From positions 1 through 6,894 of the forward strand of contig JAOUDB010000143.1 of NCBI GenBank assembly GCA_029859485.1: a stretch of DNA of 6,894 bases, in the 5' to 3' direction. The DNA is from Desulfuromonadales bacterium (GTDB taxonomy: Bacteria > Desulfobacterota > Desulfuromonadia > Desulfuromonadales > BM103). The position numbers and the translations under genes were made by a program. Positions 1 to 5,356 of the stretch are shown piece by piece; positions within the stretch are counted from its first letter, which is position 1; every line of letters begins with the position of its first letter. The notes under the pieces were generated by a model that saw only the letters and a program-made list of their open reading frames with translations, was not told the DNA's origin and made no database searches.

Positions 1-30
1 ATAACATTCGACTACTCAGATTCTTCTCAC

Positions 31-138
31 AAGTCCTCTCGCAACTAATTCATGGGTTGTTTTTGACCGACATGCGAAATTATTACTGACCCTGACCTAC
101 TAGAAAATGGCCACCCGGAGTTGATCCAGGTGGCCATT
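31..138 (+). repeat. Composite intergenic repeat, copy 1 (left module plus hairpin)
   Basis: The left module of the repeat family (AAGTCCTCTCGCA, then ATGCGAAATTATTACTGACC) runs into a GGCCACC/GGTGGCC hairpin. The right module seen in other copies is absent: the 3' end of the peroxidase-like gene lies four bases after the hairpin. The AAGTCCTCTCGCA start is shared with the copy near 6693. The strand given is the repeat orientation, which is the same for all copies in the window. Confidence 0.75.
106..138 (-). terminator. Hairpin terminator of the peroxidase-like gene
   Basis: There is a perfect 10-bp stem, AATGGCCACC (106-115) with GGTGGCCATT (129-138), and a 13-nt loop. Read on the minus strand it starts four bases after the stop codon of the 143-712 gene and is followed by a short T-rich stretch (ATTTTCT), as expected for an intrinsic terminator. 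The plus-strand side is also T-rich, so it may work both ways. Confidence 0.7.
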
Positions 139-142
139 ATTT

Positions 143-712
143 TCAAACTACTTCTTGACTAGGACCCGCCATCCACTCGTATTGGGCAAATTGCTCATCA
201 AGAGGAATCCCAATAATGTTGTTGGCGAGGTTGCTGAATATTTTAACGCAGATGCCAAGGATGACTTCCAGTACATGTTCTTGCGTGTAACCAGCGGCAA
301 GAAACTTCTGCACTGTCTCATCCGAAACAAAGCCCTTCTTGCGGACAACCTGACGAGTAAACTGATTGAGTGCTTCCAGTTTGCTGTCATCAATTGCTTG
401 ATTGTTACGTATCGACTCCACAATAGCCTCTGGCACATTCTGCATCTCGGCAAAGGCGGAGTGCCCGGCGACGCAATAATTACATGCATTCTCGACACTC
501 ACTGCGATCTGAATAACCTCTCGCGATGTTGCATTGAAGCTGGTCTGTGCAAACAGGTTGTTGAGTTGCACAAATGCACGCAATGCTGTTGAGGACTCTG
601 CGATAACACCAAACAGATTCGGGACAAAGCCGAGGGTTGATTCGGTTGCAGTCAGCAGATTGTCTGCCGGGGCCTGTGCGGTTTTCGCAGTGTGAATTTT
701 AAATGTTGTCAT
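143..712 (-). CDS. Carboxymuconolactone decarboxylase / AhpD-like peroxidase-fold protein
   Basis: This 189-residue protein belongs to the AhpD/carboxymuconolactone decarboxylase superfamily. The key motif is E74-x2-C77-x2-C80-x3-H84 (in ENACNYCVAGHS), the AhpD-type redox centre, so a thiol-dependent hydroperoxidase role is more likely than a ring-lactone decarboxylase; the substrate cannot be read from sequence. The stretch around residues 24-36 (STLGFVPNLFGVI) is typical of the 'peroxidase-related' subgroup. No signal peptide or membrane segment is visible, so it is probably cytosolic. The start at 712 has an AGAGG ribosome site six bases upstream. It is divergent from the HxlR regulator at 876, which suggests that regulator controls it. 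Transcription should end at the 106-138 hairpin. The family call is firm; the exact reaction is inferred. Confidence 0.88.
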   Translation of the reverse strand: MTTFKIHTAKTAQAPADNLLTATESTLGFVPNLFGVIAESSTALRAFVQLNNLFAQTSFNATSREVIQIAVSVENACNYCVAGHSAFAEMQNVPEAIVESIRNNQAIDDSKLEALNQFTRQVVRKKGFVSDETVQKFLAAGYTQEHVLEVILGICVKIFSNLANNIIGIPLDEQFAQYEWMAGPSQEVV

Positions 713-780
713 GACTCACCTCTCATTTTTGTTAGGGGTTAAGGGTCGCTTCTGCTGTGATGAGTCAAGTATAAGCACGG

Positions 781-824
781 GTATTTTTGAAAAAATACGC
801 CTGATTGTGTAGTATTTAACTACA
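781..824. promoter_or_regulatory. Two dyads in the divergent intergenic region, candidate HxlR operators
   Basis: Two perfect inverted repeats lie between the divergent genes. GTATTTTT-GA-AAAAATAC spans 781-798. TGTAGT-ATTTA-ACTACA spans 808-824. The second sits between a weak -35-like TGATTG (802-807) and a -10-like TATTAT (825-830) facing the regulator gene, so protein bound there would block that promoter. HxlR-family regulators often repress themselves and a divergent enzyme gene from such dyads. The operator role is inferred; the dyads are seen directly. Confidence 0.5.
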
Positions 825-875
825 TATTATGGAGTAACCAGCTACATTTGCAGGATAAGGTAGAGGATATTTTTT

Positions 876-1559
876 ATGGAATATGGTCAGTTTTGCCCTA
901 TTGCCAAGGCGACTGAGATCGTTGGCGAAAAATGGACCCTGTTGATTATTCGCGAGTTACTCATGGGCGGCTCCCGGTTCAGCGAATTGCAGAGAGGGCT
1001 GAGCCTGATCTCCCCAACAATTCTCTCCAAGCGCCTGGATGGTCTCATCGATCACGGCCTGGTCATGAAGAAACGAATCCCCGGTCAGAGGGGCTACGAA
1101 TATTTTCCGACAAAATCGTGCAAAGAGTTGTTGCCTATCGTTCGTTCACTTGGGGAATGGGGCATGAGCTGGGCACGCTCAAACCTGAGTGAGCGCGATT
1201 ACGACGTCGAACTTTTAATGCTGTACCTGAAGCGCAGCATTGTCCCCGAAAAACTCATTGGCAGGGAGACAATCATTCGCTTCAAGTTTACCGATATCGA
1301 AGAATATCCCGACTGGTGGCTGGTTGTTACAGAAGACGAGGTTGATCTCTGCGTCAAGGACCCAGGAAAGGAAGTCGATGTCTATTTCACCTCGGATGTC
1401 AAAACCATGGCGGATATCTGGATGGGGGATAACACGTACAGAAAAGCCATCAGAGACGGTCTGTTGCAAATTGTTGGGCAAGACATGCTCACACGTAATG
1501 TCACCAAGTGGATGAACAACAGCATCTTCACCGATCTGCCTTCAGCTAAAGATATTTAA
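876..1559 (+). CDS. HxlR-family winged-helix regulator with C-terminal SCP2-like domain
   Basis: A 227-residue two-domain protein. Residues 5-100 are a typical HxlR winged helix: FCPIAKATEIVGEKWTLLII, then RFSELQRGLSLISPTILSKR as the recognition region, and a wing near 66-78 (KRIPGQRGYEY). Cys7 is at the position used for thiol sensing in some HxlR regulators such as YodB. Residues about 110-215 form a sterol-carrier-like (SCP2) domain, with DLCVKDPGKEVDVYFTSD and MADIWMGDNTYRKAI; this fusion is known in longer HxlR members and may bind a hydrophobic ligand. The start is preceded by a purine-rich AGAGGA, spaced slightly long. It probably represses the divergent peroxidase-like gene and itself through the dyads at 781-824, responding to oxidants or electrophiles. 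That regulation is inferred from arrangement and family. Confidence 0.9.
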   Translation: MEYGQFCPIAKATEIVGEKWTLLIIRELLMGGSRFSELQRGLSLISPTILSKRLDGLIDHGLVMKKRIPGQRGYEYFPTKSCKELLPIVRSLGEWGMSWARSNLSERDYDVELLMLYLKRSIVPEKLIGRETIIRFKFTDIEEYPDWWLVVTEDEVDLCVKDPGKEVDVYFTSDVKTMADIWMGDNTYRKAIRDGLLQIVGQDMLTRNVTKWMNNSIFTDLPSAKDI

Positions 1560-1588
1560 AGCTTCGCAAAGTCTTAGCCAGTTAGTGC

Positions 1589-1740
1589 AAAGTCTCTTAT
1601 TTATACTACTGCATTGTATTTATCGGCTCAGGTTCCCATAAATGCTTAACTCTTACTGACCCTGACAAATAAGAAATGGCCACTCGGAATTGATCCCAGT
1701 GGCCATCATCTTGTTGTCTTAAATATCTCTATCAACATGC
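1589..1740 (+). repeat. Composite intergenic repeat, copy 2
   Basis: The left module starts with AAGTCTCTTATTTATACTAC, shortly after the regulator's stop codon, and carries CTTACTGACCCTGACAAATA. A hairpin follows at 1676-1706, then a short right module (CTTAAATATCTCTATCAA). The right module breaks off where the superoxide dismutase promoter begins. The copy separates two genes that both read on the plus strand. Confidence 0.75.
1676..1706 (+). terminator. Hairpin terminator after the HxlR gene
   Basis: A perfect 9-bp stem, ATGGCCACT (1676-1684) with AGTGGCCAT (1698-1706), has a 13-nt loop and is followed by CATCTTGTTGTCTT. The T-run is interrupted, so it is weaker than a textbook terminator, but it recurs at the same place in other repeat copies. 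Confidence 0.55.
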
Positions 1741-1746
1741 CTTGAG

Positions 1747-1775
1747 TTGACCGCACCTGGGATTGCCCTTTATCT
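1747..1775 (+). promoter_or_regulatory. Candidate sigma70 promoter of the Ni-SOD gene
   Basis: TTGACC (1747-1752) and TTATCT (1770-1775) are separated by exactly 17 bases, upstream of the gene that starts at 1829. This leaves an untranslated leader of roughly 45 bases. It lies just after the repeat copy, so the gene appears to carry its own promoter. Confidence 0.5.
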
Positions 1776-1828
1776 GTTCTCTGATAATGTTTGAACCACA
1801 ACCTTTCGGCCTTTTCAGGAGGTGCGTT

Positions 1829-2275
1829 ATGAGCAGACATCTGACCCGAGTTCTTTCTCTTGTTTTACCTGGTATTCTGCTGCTGGTTAGCCTGGCTGCA
1901 GCTCATTGCGAGATCCCATGTGGCATTTATGATGACCAAATGCGCATCGAGATGTTACGAGAGCACATCACAACGATTGAGAAATCAATGAACCAGGTCA
2001 TTCTTTTAGAAAAGGATGCCAACCGGAAGACCAACCAGTTGACTCGCTGGGTGATGAACAAGGAGCAACACGCTGATGAACTGCAGGAAATTGTCAGCCA
2101 GTATTTCATGACGCAACGGCTTAAGCCCGACGCCAAAGACTACGCATCGAAGTTGCAGCTCCTCCACGAGATGCTGTTGGCCGGGATGAAGAGTAAGCAG
2201 ACCACCGACCTGGGGCAGGTGAAACGGTTACGCGAGTTGGTTGACCTGTTTGAAAAGGCTTATTTCGTCAAGTGA
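1829..2275 (+). CDS. sodN: Nickel-type superoxide dismutase with a Sec signal peptide
   Basis: A 148-residue precursor. Residues 1-25 are a signal peptide: basic start, hydrophobic core near 8-22, and a predicted cut after Ala23-Ala24-Ala25. The mature 123-residue chain then begins HCEIPCGIYDD, matching the Ni-hook HCxxPCGxY in which His1, Cys2 and Cys6 bind nickel and the free amino group must be exposed. The helical remainder (KEQHADELQ, SQYF, LHEMLLAGMKSK) fits the roughly 117-residue family. Glu41 (mature 16) seems to match the second-shell Glu17 of the Streptomyces enzyme, but the Arg47 position appears to be His81 here. The start at 1829 was chosen over an in-frame ATG at 1763 because AGGAGG lies six bases upstream and the signal peptide begins there. 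It should convert superoxide to peroxide and oxygen outside the cytoplasm. No sodX-type maturation protease is adjacent. Confidence 0.88.
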   Translation: MSRHLTRVLSLVLPGILLLVSLAAAHCEIPCGIYDDQMRIEMLREHITTIEKSMNQVILLEKDANRKTNQLTRWVMNKEQHADELQEIVSQYFMTQRLKPDAKDYASKLQLLHEMLLAGMKSKQTTDLGQVKRLRELVDLFEKAYFVK

Positions 2276-2424
2276 AGTCTTGTCTACGAAAAAGCATGGA
2301 ACAAGTGATCCGGTTGTTGATTGATGCTGAAAAGAAGGGCCGGTGATTTTCATACCCATTGCCGTGCACCACGTACCCTGAATAATTAGGTAATCATGCG
2401 GTGACTGTCTGGAGGAGTGAGTAT
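2276..2424. other. Short intergenic stretch after Ni-SOD, no clear gene
   Basis: I see no supported gene here. A 16-codon reading frame starting ATGGAACAAGTGATCCGG near 2296 has no ribosome site and is probably chance. The stretch leads into repeat copy 3. Confidence 0.4.
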
Positions 2425-2620
2425 ATTGTCACCGCATTATCCTGCATTACACAAAATGGCCACTCGGAATAGATCCAGGTGGCCTTCTATTTGTGGATTA
2501 AGGAGCTTCCTAAATACCGCTATCAATAATAAGTCGTTTTTCCTCTCACAAGTCGTGACTTATAAGAAACCTTTACGCGAACCAATTAGTATCTTCCAGT
2601 CCGCTTCAGTGATTGGCTAT
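2425..2620 (+). repeat. Composite intergenic repeat, copy 3
   Basis: The left module is degraded (CGCATTATCCTGCATTACAC, without the TTACTGACCCTGA core). The hairpin and a full right module follow: AAGGAGCTTCCTAAATACCG, then CTCACAAGTCGTGACTTATA and ACCTTTACGCGAACCA. The part after GCGAACCA still resembles the copy at 5860-5908 and runs to within a few bases of the methyltransferase stop codon. Confidence 0.8.
2458..2484. terminator. Shared hairpin terminator between convergent genes
   Basis: GGCCAC pairs with GTGGCC, plus a T-G wobble, giving a 7-bp stem (2458-2464 with 2478-2484). It lies between Ni-SOD (plus) and the methyltransferase (minus). T-rich tracts flank it both ways: TTCTATTTG on plus and ATTTTG on minus. 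It is placed to end both transcripts. Confidence 0.55.
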
Positions 2621-2627
2621 ACGCTAC

Positions 2628-3278
2628 CTATATTATGCCCTTGAAGCACGCGTAGTTTTGTGCCGCAGTCGGTGATTCAATTTCTTCTTCCAGCACGACT
2701 AGGCATTCTGCATTCTTGAACCCGGCACGGTTTAAAATTTCAAGATGCTTTGCTATCTCAAATCGGCCTGACTCATATTCGTATATCGCTTTGTCCGGCT
2801 TGATGAAGTCACCGTTCAGGAATATACCGTCGTCTTTAAGTGCCAGTGCACAGATTTTATAGACTCTTTCGACGTTCTCTTGGCTGCCAAGGTCATGCAG
2901 CGCCCAAGTCGAAATTATGGCGTTAATAGGTGCTGTAACTCCTGCCCACCAAGCTTCTTTAACGAGATCAGCCTGAACAAAGTCGAGTCGGGCTGAGTGC
3001 TGTCCCAACCTTTGCCTCGCGATTTCAATCATGGGACTGGAAAAATCTATTCCATAATAATTTATCCCGGGCATTGCGTTCAAAAGGTGTTCAGCCAAGT
3101 ACCCAGGCCCGATGCCAAGCTCAATGACTCTGCCATCTTTTGGAATACTTGATCTCAGTTCCGAAAGAATCACATTGAACAACTCCAGGCGCTCGGGTGT
3201 GGGCACGAAGCGATCAGCCCACCCTGCGACGAACTCTTCGTCATGGAATTCGTGATGAGCGCCGATAACAGGTTTCAT
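2628..3278 (-). CDS. Class I SAM-dependent methyltransferase
   Basis: A 216-residue Rossmann-fold methyltransferase. Motif I is VIELGIGPGYLAEHLL (51-66), the SAM-binding glycine loop. The acidic residue ending strand 2 is Asp78 in YYGIDFSSPMIEIAR. FVQADL (100-105) is the adenine-contacting strand, and ISTWALHDL (122-130) is the post-motif strand. The extra N-terminal piece (HHEFHDEEFVAGWADRFVP) probably forms a cap over the substrate. It resembles the broad Methyltransf_25/UbiE-like group; the substrate is unknown. The start has AAGGGA a short distance upstream. The 3' end abuts repeat copy 3, and the upstream region shares a 63-bp element with the unrelated DUF3024 gene. No catalytic motif appears missing. 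Confidence 0.88.
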   Translation of the reverse strand: MKPVIGAHHEFHDEEFVAGWADRFVPTPERLELFNVILSELRSSIPKDGRVIELGIGPGYLAEHLLNAMPGINYYGIDFSSPMIEIARQRLGQHSARLDFVQADLVKEAWWAGVTAPINAIISTWALHDLGSQENVERVYKICALALKDDGIFLNGDFIKPDKAIYEYESGRFEIAKHLEILNRAGFKNAECLVVLEEEIESPTAAQNYACFKGII

Positions 3279-3300
3279 TTTTATTCATCCCTTCTGCGTA

Positions 3301-3363
3301 TAACATGAATTCTACGAGCGAGCAGGCTTGATATCGCACCGCAGGTAGAAGGTTAAAGTTTGA
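3301..3363 (-). repeat. 63-bp upstream element, copy A
   Basis: This lies 22 bases upstream of the methyltransferase start. It aligns without gaps to 6274-6336, upstream of the DUF3024 gene, with 50 of 63 identical bases by my count. Inside, TAAC (3301-3304) can pair with GTTA (3352-3355), and TTCTAC (3310-3315) with GTAGAA (3345-3350). It may be a promoter/leader region or a recombination site; the arms recall attC architecture, but the spacing and core boxes do not fit well. Confidence 0.65.
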
Positions 3364-3583
3364 CATTTAAGCTCTTGTTATTTAAAACATTTCACGTGGT
3401 AACACCCCAAACGATGAGGGAGAAAACCCAAGACAAAGGATCCTTATCAGAAAAGCAAAAGCGACCCACTATAAAAACGGATGACTTGTGATTATCGGTC
3501 GTCTTCCCACTGTATTTCCAAAAACCTACATAAATAAGATGTTGCCAATTATACTTGGACAGGGGTCGAGGTCAAAGAGGAGG
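3364..3583. repeat. Gene-free stretch with patches shared with 6337-6557
   Basis: I see no coding region. The part from about 3480 to 3545 resembles 6450-6513: both have a CTTGTG...TCTTC block and the identical AAACCTACATAAATAAGA, followed further on by GGGCTTTTTATTTATCCTC. So homology with the other locus extends from the 63-bp element through to the next composite repeat, with diverged sections between. No clear promoter for the methyltransferase could be fixed in it. Confidence 0.5.
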
Positions 3584-3768
3584 GCTTTTTATTTATCCTC
3601 CTACATTGTTTGGAGAGTGTTAAATTGGCAGAAATGCAGAATCCTTGGAAACCCTGACATATGAGAAAGGCCACCAAGGATCGTCCCCCTGGTGGCAATA
3701 GTTTTGTGTATTAAAGAGCTTCATGGATATCAATAATAAGGCTGTTTCCATCTCATATGTCGTAACGC
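3584..3768 (+). repeat. Composite intergenic repeat, copy 4
   Basis: The left module (GCTTTTTATTTATCCTCCTA, then AAACCCTGACATATGAGAAA) is followed by a hairpin and right module (ATTAAAGAGCTTCATGGATA, then TCTCATATGTCGTAACG). The stop codon of the GYD gene lies directly against the right module at 3769, so the repeat takes up the entire 3' flank of that gene. Confidence 0.75.
3669..3697 (-). terminator. Hairpin terminator after the GYD gene
   Basis: GCCACCA (3670-3676) pairs with TGGTGGC (3690-3696), with partial extra pairing of GG and CC inside. Read on the minus strand it is followed by CCTTTCTC, a modest T-tract. It is a type II hairpin (loop AAGGATCGTCCCC), also found at 5742 and 6769. 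Confidence 0.5.
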
Positions 3769-4059
3769 TCAAGGCATTTTACTAATAAAGCTCTTCATCT
3801 CATCCACAGAGAAACCACGCAATGTCTGTGTGCGCACATTTCCTAGCGAACCAACCGTCAGGTTCGCTGTCATTGCAGCGTCCTCGTCGCCTTCCACGAT
3901 AACGACCATGTCGTAATTACCTTGAGTATAGTGAACACTCTTGACCGTACCACCATGAGCTGCCACCAAAGCCTTAAATGATTCAAAACGCGTTGGCGAA
4001 TCCTTTATGTCCCTAATTCCCTGATCGGTAAAGTTTATAAGTGTAATAAACGTTGCCAT
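3769..4059 (-). CDS. GYD-domain protein
   Basis: A 96-residue protein matching the GYD family, small ferredoxin-like-fold proteins of unknown biochemical role. The name-giving motif is here GNYDMVVIVEGDED (47-60), preceded by the usual N-terminal strand MATFITLINFTDQGIRDIKD and followed by an Ala/Thr-rich helix and GNVRTQTLRGFS. It covers the full family length. No signal peptide is present, so it is cytosolic. AAGGAGG lies six bases before the start, an excellent ribosome site. Just upstream is a long hairpin with a T-tract (4192-4239) that could attenuate transcription. The gene stands alone between two repeats; nothing in the neighbourhood indicates a partner. Confidence 0.85.
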   Translation of the reverse strand: MATFITLINFTDQGIRDIKDSPTRFESFKALVAAHGGTVKSVHYTQGNYDMVVIVEGDEDAAMTANLTVGSLGNVRTQTLRGFSVDEMKSFISKMP

Positions 4060-4119
4060 AGTCTTCCTCCTTCAGTAATAGCTGCGTTCTGGTGGTTGCT
4101 ATGAATCGTCACCAGTTTT

Positions 4120-4350
4120 CTACACTCCCATGATTGTTGCTCTGTTTTTGTTATCACCTCCTTCCGCATATGGCAGAAGATCAGAAATAAAATGGCCGAC
4201 TTCGCCATAGGGAACAATATCCTTAGGCAGTTCGGCCATCTTCGTGTGGTTCGTGAGGAGTAAAGATCCGCCACTTTCCGTCCAACTCTTGCGAGAAGGT
4301 TGGCTTTGTCGGGAAATTGTTTAGCAATGATCTTTACGTTATCTCTTAAA
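4120..4350 (-). pseudogene. Possible remnant of a small unknown gene upstream of GYD
   Basis: Two minus-strand frames look mildly protein-like. One, around 4270-4345, reads TLRDNVKIIAKQFPDKANLL. The other, starting at the ATG at 4237-4239 and ending with TAG at 4120-4122, gives 39 residues beginning MAELPKDIVPYGEVGHFISD. A single frameshift near 4260 would join them. No start codon or ribosome site precedes the first piece, which runs into repeat copy 5. I do not recognise the protein. It may be a decayed gene, or simply the sequence of a structured leader; confidence is low. Confidence 0.25.
4192..4239 (-). terminator. Long hairpin with T-tract upstream of GYD (terminator or attenuator)
   Basis: ATGGCCGA (4192-4199) pairs perfectly with TCGGCCAT (4232-4239). 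Further inside, CT/AG, GCC/GGC and AGG/CCT can pair with small bulges around the loop GAACAATAT. On the minus strand the stem is followed by TTTTATTTC, as in an intrinsic terminator, about 130 bases before the GYD start. It could end an earlier transcript or attenuate GYD expression. Confidence 0.45.
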
Positions 4351-4361
4351 GTAAGCCTGTC

Positions 4362-4476
4362 AAGATGTCCTATTTATCCTCCTGCATTGATTGGGTGCGC
4401 TCAAAACAAGAAAAAGGAAAGGTTCTTACAGGCCCTGATAAACAAGAAAACGCCCCAGAGTTTCCTGGGGCGTTTT
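4362..4476 (+). repeat. Composite intergenic repeat, copy 5, left part with exchanged hairpin
   Basis: The left module is clear (GTCCTATTTATCCTCCTGCA, then TTCTTACAGGCCCTGATAAA). Instead of the GGCCAC hairpin, however, it carries a different GC-rich one at 4447-4476. The right module does not follow directly; it resumes only at about 4684, about 207 bases later. Confidence 0.7.
4447..4476. terminator. Strong bidirectional hairpin terminator
   Basis: A perfect 12-bp stem, AAAACGCCCCAG (4447-4458) with CTGGGGCGTTTT (4465-4476), encloses the six-base loop AGTTTC. A-tract and T-tract flank a GC core symmetrically, so it should terminate in both directions. This is the best terminator in the window and is unlike the other repeat hairpins in sequence. 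Confidence 0.8.
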
Positions 4477-4498
4477 ACGTTCATCTATTTCTGCGAGT

Positions 4499-4547
4499 GT
4501 TCCCTTCGCGGGAACCTTTGATGGATTATGTGGCCTCAATAATCCAT
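4499..4547 (+). terminator. Two further hairpins, the second followed by a T-run
   Basis: GTTCCC-TTCGC-GGGAAC spans 4499-4515. ATGGATTAT (4521-4529) then pairs perfectly with ATAATCCAT (4539-4547) around GTGGCCTCA, followed by GTGTTTTTAATAT. With the stem at 4447 this makes three hairpins within about 100 bases. The second resembles a plus-strand intrinsic terminator, although no plus-strand gene precedes it. Confidence 0.5.
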
Positions 4548-4560
4548 GTGTTTTTAATAT

Positions 4561-4611
4561 TCAACTTGATCGGACTTCTCCAAAGTGGTCAGGTGGATCA
4601 GAGACTATCAT
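4561..4611 (-). CDS. 16-codon mini-ORF with a strong ribosome site
   Basis: A minus-strand ATG at 4611 opens a 16-residue frame (MIVSDPPDHFGEVRSS) ending with TGA at 4561-4563. It is very short, but AAAGGAGG lies eight bases upstream, and a perfect TATAAT is found at 4666-4671 (minus), without a good -35. It may be a leader peptide, a real microprotein, or the 5' stub of a gene lost by deletion; the last seems most likely because the insert sits inside a broken repeat copy. No homology is recognised. Confidence 0.25.
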   Translation of the reverse strand: MIVSDPPDHFGEVRSS

Positions 4612-4683
4612 ACCATCTTCCTCCTTTACTCTCGAGAGACCTCATGATTGATTTGAGGTGTTCAAATTATAATACAACAAGGC

Positions 4684-4765
4684 GGATTAAAAAGCCTCTT
4701 AAATATCCCTGTCAATAAGAAGCCGTTTTTCTTCTCACAAGACGTGACTTACAAGAAAAATCCCC
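4684..4765 (+). repeat. Composite intergenic repeat, copy 5, right module
   Basis: AAAAGCCTCTTAAATATCCC, then CAATAAGAAGCCGTTTTTCT and CTCACAAGACGTGACTTACA, matches the right module of copies 3 and 6. It is separated from its left part by the 4477-4683 insert. On the minus strand it contains TTGACA in place of the TTGATA seen in sister copies. Confidence 0.75.
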
Positions 4766-4799
4766 GAGTCAATGCAATGTGACGTCTATGCCTTCGATG

Positions 4800-4808
4800 C
4801 CCCCCCCC
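4800..4808. repeat. C9 homopolymer
   Basis: Nine consecutive C residues lie between two GACGTC palindromes (4781-4786 and 4811-4816). It is outside any intact gene. Such tracts slip readily, or may mark an old joint or an assembly-sensitive site. Confidence 0.6.
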
Positions 4809-4840
4809 TGACGTCGTTAAATTCTTCACAGACAATTGTT

Positions 4841-5195
4841 TCATGGATTTTTGCTACAGGTAGGTAGGCCTTTGGGGATTCTCTGTTGCCACAAGTTGAG
4901 ATGTTCTAGGATGTGGCGGATCAGCATGCGCTCGTCTGTGAAACTGATAATTTTAATCTCTGAACCGCTTTTTGCCATTTCGGAGGGTCGACTTCCCAGG
5001 CCTTCTTGATGGACTCTCGTTAGGTTTTGGATGAGATCTTTCTTGTTTTCGATTCCACAGTGTTTAGAGTGTCTGTAACAACGGCAGTTGATTCTCCTGT
5101 TGTTGCTTGCTTTTTCTTGCGACCCCTCTCGAACGGTTTGAATCCCTATTGTGGTAGCGTTCCAATTGAAACGACTCGTCAGGAATATTCTTGGT
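4841..5195 (-). pseudogene. IS91-family (Y2) transposase, C-terminal remnant with frameshifts
   Basis: Only the tail of an IS91-type rolling-circle transposase remains, spread over several minus-strand frames. Around 5195-5085 one frame reads IPDESFQLERY then SNRSRGVARKSK, matching the conserved 'FQLVRYYGYYSNxSRGxRKK' block. Near 5015-4965 another gives SIKKAWEVDPPKW, the 'xKKxxEVDPLxCPKC' block. The frame that ends with TGA at 4841 gives GSEIKIISFTDERMLIRHIL and EHLNLW, the usual C-terminus; the zinc-binding CPKC between the last two is destroyed. The N-terminal catalytic two-tyrosine region is absent upstream. It is certainly inactive. This is an old insertion relic and shows that mobile DNA has passed through this interval. 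The comparison to family consensus is from memory. Confidence 0.75.
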
Positions 5196-5288
5196 TGAGC
5201 GGGGCAAGCCAGCATCCTTAAGAAAACTTTGTAGCGAAGATCGGATAGCAACTGTCGGCCCGGGGCAAGGTTTATTTCAACCTTTCAA

Positions 5289-5325
5289 GTTAGTGGTCAT
5301 CCCGAGTTTCTGGAGGACCACTAAC
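5289..5325. repeat. Perfect 10-bp inverted repeat downstream of the lipoprotein gene
   Basis: GTTAGTGGTC (5289-5298) and GACCACTAAC (5316-5325) enclose a 17-base spacer. It lies about 30 bases after the lipoprotein stop codon on the minus strand, but no T-run follows, so a terminator role is uncertain. AAGTGGTCGTTA nearby at 5344-5355 repeats part of the arm. It might also be a relic of the IS91-type element's end. Confidence 0.5.
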
Positions 5326-5356
5326 AACATGTCATGTAACATAAAGTGGTCGTTAA

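Noticed and set aside
155..592. Plus-strand open frame of 145 codons opposite the peroxidase-like gene
   Set aside because: It is the antisense shadow of a well-supported family protein and has no ribosome site or recognisable domain.
3301..3363. Classical integron attC site
   Set aside because: Paired TAAC/GTTA and inner arms are suggestive, but the core boxes do not fully match RYYYAAC and GTTRRRY, spacing between arms is 5 versus 1 base, and only two copies are present for seven unit boundaries.
4365..4718. Plus-strand 117-codon frame across repeat copy 5
   Set aside because: It runs through a strong terminator hairpin, two other hairpins and repeat modules; its translation has no domain-like character.
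4841..5251. Intact 136-residue minus-strand protein
   Set aside because: Only its C-terminal third matches the IS91 tail; the rest is the wrong frame of a decayed transposase, so it is annotated as a pseudogene.
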